47,695 nt of DNA from an uncultured bacterium (GTDB lineage: Bacteria; Planctomycetota; UBA1135; GCA-002748355): assembly GCA_937858895.1 (NCBI GenBank), contig CALLZN010000298.1:1-47695 (forward strand), read 5' to 3'. This document shows, piece by piece, positions 41,823-47,695 of the stretch; position 1 is the first letter of the stretch, and the number at the start of each line of letters is the position of its first letter. Made by a program: the position numbers and the translations under genes. The notes under the pieces were generated by a model. That model saw only the letters and a program-made list of their open reading frames with translations, did not search any database and was not told where the DNA came from.

Positions 41823-42518
41823 TCAGCGCTTCGCCGGCTGCGGGGCGCGACGCCCCAACAGCAGCAGCGGCGTCAGAACGACGCCGGCGACGAGGCTCGC
41901 TCCGTGGGCACGAACGTCGATGCCGTCGAGCAGCCCCACCCAGCCCAAGGCCTGCTGGACGGGCCGCAGCTGCAGCACGAAGAAGGCGACGAAGGCAAGC
42001 CAGCACGGCGCTTCGACGAGACCCAACACGCGCACGTGGGCGCGGCGAAAGAGGACGAGGTAGGCACCAAGAACGCCCGCGATCGCCCCTGTCGCGCCGA
42101 CGACCGGATGCACGCCGCCACGGTGCAGGTAGACATGAACCCACGCGGCCACGAGCGCCGCTGCAAGCCAGAGGATGACGAAGCGCACGACGCCGAGCCG
42201 CGCCTCGACGTTGTCGCCGAAGATCCACAAGAAGAAGACCGCCGTCGCGAGGTGCAGCGGCCCAGCGACCAGAACGGAGGCGCCGAGCGCTGGCACGAGC
42301 AGGCGACGGACGAGCCAAGGCGCATCCGAGAGGAGGCGCAAAGGCTCGCGTTGCAGCGCCTGCCAAGCGCTGTTCCACTCCTGGGGCACGAAGGCGAAGC
42401 GCCGCGGCAGCGTCTCGATCTCGAGCCGCATCACGAAGTAGAGCGCGACGATCCCCAAGGCGAGGAGCGGCACGAGGACGGCCCAGCGGTGCTGAGGAGC
42501 GGTGTCGGTGAGCGGCAT
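41823..42518 (-). CDS. Rhomboid-family membrane protein, probably inactive
   Basis: A 231-residue integral membrane protein with six or more hydrophobic segments in the rhomboid order. TM2 has HLATAVFFLWIFGDNVEARL, where the oxyanion Asn of HxxxN is replaced by Ala93. The catalytic GxSG motif reads GATGAIAGVLGAY, with Thr143 where Ser is required. The catalytic His region is retained as DVRAHGAS (His205). Two of the three key features are therefore altered, which suggests a rhomboid pseudoprotease that binds rather than cuts membrane proteins. A longer start at 42551 is possible. The gene is convergent with the HAD gene (15-base gap). Confidence 0.85.
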   Translation of the reverse strand: MPLTDTAPQHRWAVLVPLLALGIVALYFVMRLEIETLPRRFAFVPQEWNSAWQALQREPLRLLSDAPWLVRRLLVPALGASVLVAGPLHLATAVFFLWIFGDNVEARLGVVRFVILWLAAALVAAWVHVYLHRGGVHPVVGATGAIAGVLGAYLVLFRRAHVRVLGLVEAPCWLAFVAFFVLQLRPVQQALGWVGLLDGIDVRAHGASLVAGVVLTPLLLLGRRAPQPAKR

Positions 42519-42596
42519 GCCACGGCACTTTGCCGCCGCCCACCAAGACATCCAAGCGCTCGCTCCGAAGCGCTACGCGGCGCCGCGAGCGCCCCG

Positions 42597-44054
42597 TCAG
42601 CGAACGCCGCAGTAGGCGCCGAGCAGCCCCACGTCGCCGAACGCCGCGCGCGGCACCTGAACAGCTCGATAGGCCATGCGTATGCGCGTGCCCTTTTCGA
42701 TCTCGAGGTTCCAGACGACCTTGTCCGATGGACTGACCTCGAAGATGCGACCCGACACTCCAGCCGTCACGAGGATGTTGCCATTTTCCAGCATGTCCGC
42801 GTCGCCGAGGCTGTCGTCGTAGAAGGCCGGGTCGGGGACCCAGCGCCGCAGCACTTCGACCGCGGGCGTCGCGGCATCGATGCGCATGTGCAACACCGTG
42901 CTCAGCCTTGGATCGAGCGTATTGCCGTTGTCGAACAACAAGATAGAGCCGTCCGCTTGGACTTCGGGAGCGTGCGGATGGCTGAGCAGGTCCTTACCCA
43001 TCGTGCCGTGCTTGCCGATGCTGTAGGCGATGCGGCCCGACGGATACTCAACACCCAGCAGCAGGTCGAAGTTGCGCACGCAGACCCAGATGACACGACG
43101 CGCCTCGTCCCAGACGACCGCATTGGCGTGACTCCAGTCCTGCCCCTTGAAGGAGCGGCCGATGGTCTTCGATTCGGGCACCTGCAAAGTCGCCGGATCG
43201 AAGTGGTCGAAGATGTTCCAGCGCCACAGCACCTTACCTGAGACGGCATCGACGACCTCGATGCCATCCCCTTCGTAGCTGATCGAGTCGACGGTCTTGA
43301 AGACCCAGGTCAGAAGCATGCGATGACCGTCCGGTCCGAAGCCGGCGTCGTGATGCACGAGGGTCGACGGGTCACTCGCCCAGATCTCTTGCCCCGTAAA
43401 GCTGCGCTCGACCGCGCGCGACGTCACCTGGAACGAGTCATCGACCGTGCGCTCGATGACGATCGGGTTGCCAGCGGGTGACAGGCCAGCCAGGAGCATG
43501 TCGGTGATGCCTTGCCGCTCGACCCACCACACGATTTCGCCAGCGTCGTTCACGAGGACGAGGCTCGCGACCCGTCCGGAGCTCGCCGGCGTCTGCAAGT
43601 CGAGGAGGTTGAAGAGCCGGTAACCGCCAAAGGCGCCCGCCTCCGACTTGGTCAAGCGCAGGGTCGGCATCCAGTCCGGCACTGGCCGGACGCGGAAGCG
43701 TCGTGCGTCGCGGCCGACGTCGCGGCCTTGCGCGTCGATCGCGCGGACCGTGAGGTCGACATCGGCTTCGTTCGGCACATCGACAGCGATGTGCGCCTCC
43801 GTGCCCGTGACCGTGACCGGCAAGCTCGTCGAGTTGTAGCGAGCTTCGACCTCGTAGCGCTGGGCGCCGGCGACGGCCTTCCAGCGCACCGCGGGTCGGC
43901 GGGCGTTGGCGACACCGAAACGACTCGGAACGTCGACAAAGTTATCGTTGATGACGACGACGTTCGAGCGGCCTCCCCCGCCGCAGGCAACCAAGGCCAG
44001 AAGATTCGTCAACGCTAGGCTCAGTAGCAGCGCATCCGTGCGGGAACGCTCCAT
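42597..44054 (-). CDS. Arylsulfotransferase-family (ASST-like) lipoprotein
   Basis: A 485-residue exported lipoprotein: signal and lipobox LLALVAC with Cys24, then GGGG. An N-terminal beta domain (about 40-125, PAVRWKAVAGAQRYEVEARY) resembles fibronectin-like folds. The rest is a beta-propeller of the arylsulfotransferase type, which moves sulfate between phenolic compounds in the periplasm. Typical motifs are HHDAGFGPDGHRMLLTW, DWSHANAVVWDEARR, LSHPHAPEVQADGSILLFDN and DADMLENGNILVTAG; the His of WSHAN is the usual sulfated residue. GAGGG lies about 9 bases before the chosen ATG; the frame extends 26 codons upstream without support. Substrates are unknown. Confidence 0.88.
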   Translation of the reverse strand: MERSRTDALLLSLALTNLLALVACGGGGRSNVVVINDNFVDVPSRFGVANARRPAVRWKAVAGAQRYEVEARYNSTSLPVTVTGTEAHIAVDVPNEADVDLTVRAIDAQGRDVGRDARRFRVRPVPDWMPTLRLTKSEAGAFGGYRLFNLLDLQTPASSGRVASLVLVNDAGEIVWWVERQGITDMLLAGLSPAGNPIVIERTVDDSFQVTSRAVERSFTGQEIWASDPSTLVHHDAGFGPDGHRMLLTWVFKTVDSISYEGDGIEVVDAVSGKVLWRWNIFDHFDPATLQVPESKTIGRSFKGQDWSHANAVVWDEARRVIWVCVRNFDLLLGVEYPSGRIAYSIGKHGTMGKDLLSHPHAPEVQADGSILLFDNGNTLDPRLSTVLHMRIDAATPAVEVLRRWVPDPAFYDDSLGDADMLENGNILVTAGVSGRIFEVSPSDKVVWNLEIEKGTRIRMAYRAVQVPRAAFGDVGLLGAYCGVR

Positions 44055-44156
44055 TGGAGTTCGCCCTCTCTCGGCGATCCGTGGTTCAGCGGCCCGTCGA
44101 CACCCTCGAACGAGCCACGCGCGGTTGTGCAAGCTCAGTGCCGCAAGCCCCGCGCG

Positions 44157-44176
44157 GATGAAGTATGTCCTTCATC
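44157..44176. promoter_or_regulatory. 7-bp inverted repeat between ASST and spoVR genes
   Basis: GATGAAG and CTTCATC are separated by 6 bases, about 80 bases after the spoVR stop and 100 bases upstream of the ASST start. It may be a terminator-like hairpin or an operator for the ASST gene. Confidence 0.3.
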
Positions 44177-44253
44177 TGCCGACAAGATCGCGCGAAGTTC
44201 CGAACGGACTCTGAAGCCAGTCACGAAGTCTCGCTCGCAAGCCAAGGAGTCGC

Positions 44254-45819
44254 TCAGGCCGGGCCGTAACCGATGACGTCAGCAGCCGGGGCGGAGTTGG
44301 TCATCGCTTTGAACTCGAAGCTCTTGCCGTCGAAGGTCAAGAGCCGGCCCTCGCCGTCTTCGCGCGTCTCGAGATGGACCGGGCGCGACCAGAGCGTGAA
44401 GAGGGACTGCATCGTGAGCTTGGCCTGCTCGAACTGCAGATCGACTCCGTTCCAATCATGGAAGAGGTAGAGCTCACCTCGGTTCGCGTGGTTGCCGTCG
44501 ACGATCGAGATCCGCGGCTGACCGAAGTTGGTCAAGGACCAGAGCAACTGGGCCTTCACCTTGGTCCAGTCGCGATCGAGGATCTCGTACTGCCCGCTGC
44601 GTTGATTGAAGCCATAGACGTAGAGCTTCTGCGCCTCGGCGAACTCTTCGCCCAGGAAGTTGTCGATGAAGGTGACGTCGTTGTGGTCGCGACGCACTTC
44701 GAAGATCTTCTGACGCCCGAGACCTACGCCAGCGTCGAAGCTGCGTCGTTCGTCGATGTCGAGGTTCTGCCAAGCAAGCCCGAACTTGCCGCGATTCCAG
44801 CGCTCCTCGATGTCGCGGAAGAGTTCGACGCCGAGCTTGTAGGGATTGATGCGACCCGGTTGGGTCGCGAGCGTGCCCGAATGGTGGTCGCAGTAGGTCA
44901 CGATCTCGGCCGGCTCGACGAGGTGCTCGCACATGAGCTTGCTGTGCCAGTACACGGCCCAGCCCTCGTTCATGATCTTCGTCATCATCTGCGGCACGAA
45001 GTAGTACGCCTCGTCCCGCAGCATCGCGAGGACATCCTGCTGCCAGCGTTCGAGCGGCGCGTACTGTTGCAAGAAGAGCAGGACATCGCGCGAAGGCTCG
45101 GCTGGAAAGCGCCGCGCCTTCTTGGCCTCTTCCTCGCGCTTGCGCCGCTCTGCAGCGAGCACTTCGGGCGGGTTGATGTAGCGATCCATGTAGTCCTTGG
45201 CGCGGATGCGCGGCTCTTCGTAAGCCGCGGCATCGCTCGAATCGTCATCGCTGACGTTGCGAGACTCGGACCTCGGTCGCCGCTCGATGAAAGGACTGTG
45301 CGGATCGATCAAGTTGTCCAGCGCGTGGACACAGTCGATGAAGTCTTCGACGACGCCAACCCCATAGCGATCCATGTAGCCGCGAATGCGCGTCCCATGG
45401 TTCGCCATGACGTCCATCATCTTGCGATTGGTCTTGCTGAACCAATAGTTGTTCTTGAAGAAGTCACAGTGCCCATACACGTGCGCCATGACGAGCTTTT
45501 GGTCCGTCGTGCTGTTGGCGCGCATCAAGTAGGCGTAGCACGGGTCATTGTTGATCACGAGCTCGTAGATCTTGGACAGCCCGTAGGTGTAGCTCTTGCT
45601 GAGTTGCTCGTAGTCCATGCCGAAGCGCCAATGCGGATAGCGCGTCGGGAAGCCACCGTAGGCGGCGATCATGTTCATCTCGTCGTGGTCGACCATCTCG
45701 AAGACGATCTCGTACGTGTCGAGCCCGTAGCTCTTGGCGAGCTCCTTGATCTCTGCGTGGTAGCGCTGCAGTTCGGCGGGAAGCGACGTGTTCGGCGACG
45801 TGTTCGGTAACGGCAGCAT
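44254..45819 (-). CDS. spoVR: SpoVR family protein
   Basis: A 521-residue soluble protein of the SpoVR/YcgB family, normal length. Family sequence starts at LPAELQRYHAEIKELAKSYG and covers VFEMVDHDEMNMIAAYGGFP, MAHVYGHCDFFKNN, MMTKIMNEGWAVYWHSKLM, INPYKLGVELFRDIEERWNR and TFIDNFLGEEFAEAQKLYVY. A charged insert (residues about 185-235, rich in Glu, Arg, Asp, Ser) separates the two halves. In Bacillus it is needed for spore cortex; in non-spore-formers its role with the VWA partner is not settled. Its ATG overlaps the VWA stop by one base (TGATG), with AAGGGG just upstream, so the two are coupled. Confidence 0.97.
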   Translation of the reverse strand: MLPLPNTSPNTSLPAELQRYHAEIKELAKSYGLDTYEIVFEMVDHDEMNMIAAYGGFPTRYPHWRFGMDYEQLSKSYTYGLSKIYELVINNDPCYAYLMRANSTTDQKLVMAHVYGHCDFFKNNYWFSKTNRKMMDVMANHGTRIRGYMDRYGVGVVEDFIDCVHALDNLIDPHSPFIERRPRSESRNVSDDDSSDAAAYEEPRIRAKDYMDRYINPPEVLAAERRKREEEAKKARRFPAEPSRDVLLFLQQYAPLERWQQDVLAMLRDEAYYFVPQMMTKIMNEGWAVYWHSKLMCEHLVEPAEIVTYCDHHSGTLATQPGRINPYKLGVELFRDIEERWNRGKFGLAWQNLDIDERRSFDAGVGLGRQKIFEVRRDHNDVTFIDNFLGEEFAEAQKLYVYGFNQRSGQYEILDRDWTKVKAQLLWSLTNFGQPRISIVDGNHANRGELYLFHDWNGVDLQFEQAKLTMQSLFTLWSRPVHLETREDGEGRLLTFDGKSFEFKAMTNSAPAADVIGYGPA

Positions 45820-46922
45820 CAGCGCCCCTTCTTCAAGAACGTCTGGATCGAGCCCAAGATACCGTCTCGATCGAGGATGTCGGAGGTCACGAGCCGCGCT
45901 TCGTCAGGCAGCGCTGCGTCGAGGTCCTTCTTGAACTGGCCCGAGCCATAAGCGCTCTTGACCTGTCCGTAGCTGAACTGGTTGCAGATCGGCAAGATCT
46001 CGTTCTTCAAGAGCTGGACGCAGTGCTCGGTGTCGCGCGTCGACCAGTTGTCACCATCACTGAAGTGGAACGGGTAGATGTTCCACTCACTCGGCGGATA
46101 GCGATCGCGGATCTCGCGCAAGCAGAGTTCATAGGCCGAGCTGATCTTCGTGCCGCCCGACTCCCGAAGGTGAAAGAACGTGTGCTGGTCGACCACGTGC
46201 GCGACGGCATCGTGCACGATGTAAACCACCTCGAGGTTGTCGTATTGACTGCGCAACCAAGTGTCGAGCCAGAAGGCCTCGATGCGCACGATCTCCTTTT
46301 GCTCGCGCCCCATCGAGCCGCTGACGTCCATCATGTAGACGATCACGGCGTTGGCCTGCGGTTCGCGGATGACCTTGCGCGACTTGTAGCGGCGGTCGTT
46401 CTTGATCGGGATGATCGCAGGGTTTTCGGGGTCGTAGATCCCCGCCGCGATCTGACGCTTGAGCGCTTCGGTGTAGGTGCGCTTGAAGTGCCGCAGACTC
46501 TCTGGCCCGGTCCGCCGGATGCTACGCCAGGCCCCGCCCTCGGTCTCGAGCTGCTTGTTGCCCTTGGGCTCGATGCGCGGCAGGCCGAGCTCTTCGCCGA
46601 GGATCTGCGCGAGCTCGTCGAGGCCCACCTCGACCTCGATCGAGTGTTGGCCTTCGTCCTCGCCGGCTTGCCCGGGTCCGCCCTGCTGCTGGCCGTCGAC
46701 CGGCTCACCGCCGTCGCCCTCGCCTTGGCCGACGCCACCCTTCTCGTTCTTGCCGAAGCGGAAGCGAGGCAAGTTGATCTGCGGAATCGGGATCGACACG
46801 TAGCGCCCACCCTGCTTGCCGATCATCTCGCCCGAACTCACGAAGCGCTTGAGGTCTCGCTTGATGCGACCCCTCACGATCTCGCGGAAGCGCGGCAGGT
46901 CTCTGCCGATCTTGCGAACCAT
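45819..46922 (-). CDS. yeaH: YeaH/YhbH-family (DUF444) VWA-type protein
   Basis: A 367-residue protein of the DUF444 family. The N-terminal part ([40 protein letters not shown]) is followed by a Gly/Gln/Glu-rich linker ([20 protein letters not shown]), then a VWA-like domain with the metal-site motif [18 protein letters not shown] and [13 protein letters not shown]. It works with SpoVR and the PrkA kinase in enterobacteria; no prkA is upstream here. The frame is open to 47216; the chosen start at 46922 matches the usual family N-terminus. GAGG lies close before it. Upstream codons translate four repeats. Confidence 0.93.
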   Translation of the reverse strand: MVRKIGRDLPRFREIVRGRIKRDLKRFVSSGEMIGKQGGRYVSIPIPQINLPRFRFGKNEKGGVGQGEGDGGEPVDGQQQGGPGQAGEDEGQHSIEVEVGLDELAQILGEELGLPRIEPKGNKQLETEGGAWRSIRRTGPESLRHFKRTYTEALKRQIAAGIYDPENPAIIPIKNDRRYKSRKVIREPQANAVIVYMMDVSGSMGREQKEIVRIEAFWLDTWLRSQYDNLEVVYIVHDAVAHVVDQHTFFHLRESGGTKISSAYELCLREIRDRYPPSEWNIYPFHFSDGDNWSTRDTEHCVQLLKNEILPICNQFSYGQVKSAYGSGQFKKDLDAALPDEARLVTSDILDRDGILGSIQTFLKKGR

Positions 46923-46935
46923 GGTCCTCGCCGTT

Positions 46936-46994
46936 CGGTCTGTGGCACCTCTGACTCTGGCACCCCTGTGTCGGACACCGCTGTGCCTGACACC
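46936..46994 (-). repeat. Four 15-bp imperfect direct repeats before the VWA start
   Basis: Units at about 46936, 46951, 46966 and 46981, with the forward pattern CTGTGTCGGACACC varying at a few sites. Because the period is 15, they read as pentapeptides ([15 protein letters not shown]) in the frame continuous with the gene. Confidence 0.8.
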
Positions 46995-47024
46995 GAGGAG
47001 AAGGCACCAACTCGGATCTTCGGT

Positions 47025-47041
47025 GTTCCATTTAGTGGAAC
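47025..47041. promoter_or_regulatory. 6-bp inverted repeat upstream of the VWA/spoVR operon
   Basis: GTTCCA and TGGAAC flank TTTAG, and another GGTTCCA follows at 47051-47057. It lies about 100 bases before the VWA start and could be an operator or part of the promoter. Confidence 0.3.
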
Positions 47042-47112
47042 TTGATGCAAGGTTCCATAGCGACGTCGTCTCTGGCGGCAACGGATGCGCCGCAGTTGTT
47101 CGCAGCAGCGGC

Positions 47113-47695
47113 TCAAAGGCCTCGCAGCACATGGTCGAGGTGGAAGGTCGCTTCCTCGACGCTGTCCAGATCTTTGACATGGAGCACGAGCTGCGCGCCG
47201 TCGCCACTTCGGCCATCGCTGGGCTCGAGGACCAGGCCCGAAACCTCGACCCAGGTGACGGTCGTCATCGATCGCGGCTTGGCGCGCGGCGCCGAGATGA
47301 GGCGCAAGAAGCTGATCAACATGCCGAGCGGCCCGAGCAGCGCGAGAAGGCAACCACTGCCGAGTTCCGAGCTCTGCTCGGTCTTGATGACGGGTAGCTC
47401 GGCGCGTCCCGGCACGAAGCGCATGCCATCGAAGCTCGAACGTCGCTTCTGTAAAGGAAGGTAGAAGAAGCAGTTTGTGACCGTGCACGTCGCGGTATCA
47501 GCGTCGACGACCGCACGCAGTTGCCAAGGGAGCCAGCGTAAGACGAGCAAGGCCGCGATGACGGTCACCAGGACCTCGACGATCGTGCGCGTCGGAGGAG
47601 GGATCGCGCTGTTGCCATCTACGAAGCCATAGATCGCCATGGCCGCCGCGACGACGAGCAGACTCAAAGCCCAAGCAGCATGGCGTCGCTCATAG
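47113..47695 (-). CDS. Membrane protein, 5' end cut by the window edge
   Basis: The 3' part of a gene whose frame is still open at the window edge, so its start lies outside; a TTG at 47667 is only an internal candidate. It has one hydrophobic segment near [15 protein letters not shown] and another at [20 protein letters not shown], and a later one ([20 protein letters not shown]). Between them is a soluble stretch ([20 protein letters not shown]). The C-terminus has [20 protein letters not shown] do not recognise the family. It is upstream of the VWA gene across 190 bp and on the same strand. Confidence 0.7.
   Translation of the reverse strand, partial: YERRHAAWALSLLVVAAAMAIYGFVDGNSAIPPPTRTIVEVLVTVIAALLVLRWLPWQLRAVVDADTATCTVTNCFFYLPLQKRRSSFDGMRFVPGRAELPVIKTEQSSELGSGCLLALLGPLGMLISFLRLISAPRAKPRSMTTVTWVEVSGLVLEPSDGRSGDGAQLVLHVKDLDSVEEATFHLDHVLRGL

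Noticed and set aside
1-47695. CRISPR array, prophage or insertion sequence
   Set aside because: No regularly spaced repeats, integrase, transposase or terminal inverted repeats were seen; the tRNA has no adjoining att-like duplication or integrase.

Overview
This 47.7-kb window comes from a GC-rich bacterial chromosome with densely packed protein genes on both strands and one tRNA gene. I infer a member of the Planctomycetota. The grounds are several secreted proteins with a shared C-terminal module, the pairing of ExbB/ExbD with a huge squalene-cyclase-repeat membrane protein, the SpoVR/VWA pair, weak or absent Shine-Dalgarno sites at many genes, and large lipoproteins of no known family. 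This is a judgement from family content, not a database result. I see no phage, transposase or CRISPR array.

Layout. 0.1-5.5 kb: a large lipoprotein gene (-), a broken OprB-type porin gene (+) and a small secreted protein. 5.5-14.8 kb (-): a tight run reading TPR-repeat periplasmic protein, ExbB/TolQ, ExbD, a 1379-residue membrane protein (beta-propeller, long disordered spacer, squalene-hopene-cyclase-like barrel), then a family-2 glycosyltransferase. It looks like one proton-motive-force-powered envelope machine. 15-19.2 kb: an HtrA-type protease (+), a convergent exported protein (-) and a DJ-1 family protein (+). 19.3-23.7 kb (+): a lamin-tail-like secreted protein, then a hairpin, then a three-gene operon of ATP-grasp ligase, M14-type desuccinylase and phosphopantetheinyl transferase. 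23.7-26.1 kb: two related secreted proteins, divergently oriented, flanking tRNA-Leu(UAA). 26.1-31.4 kb (-): a CorA transporter, then fructose-1,6-bisphosphatase and an M28 peptidase overlapping by 4 bases, and another secreted protein. 31.5-36 kb (-): smc and nrdR. 36.2-40.9 kb (-): an operon of ECF sigma factor, a giant zinc-finger anti-sigma-like protein and mnmE. 41.2-42.5 kb: a HAD phosphatase homologue (+) and a rhomboid homologue (-), both lacking key catalytic residues. 42.6-44.1 kb (-): an arylsulfotransferase-family lipoprotein. 44.2-46.9 kb (-): the spoVR/VWA pair. The end of the window cuts a membrane protein gene.

The two best candidates for an undescribed system are the ExbBD-linked envelope operon (5.5-14.8 kb) and the ATP-grasp/desuccinylase/PPTase operon with its leader hairpin (20.55-23.7 kb). 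Several sequence-level oddities also stand out. They are a 15-bp tandem duplication that doubles the G3 motif of MnmE, a 19-bp tandem duplication across the sigma-factor start codon, four 15-bp repeats at the start of the VWA gene, a catalytic Ser-to-Thr and Asn-to-Ala rhomboid, a DxD-to-DxH HAD protein, and two probable frameshifts.
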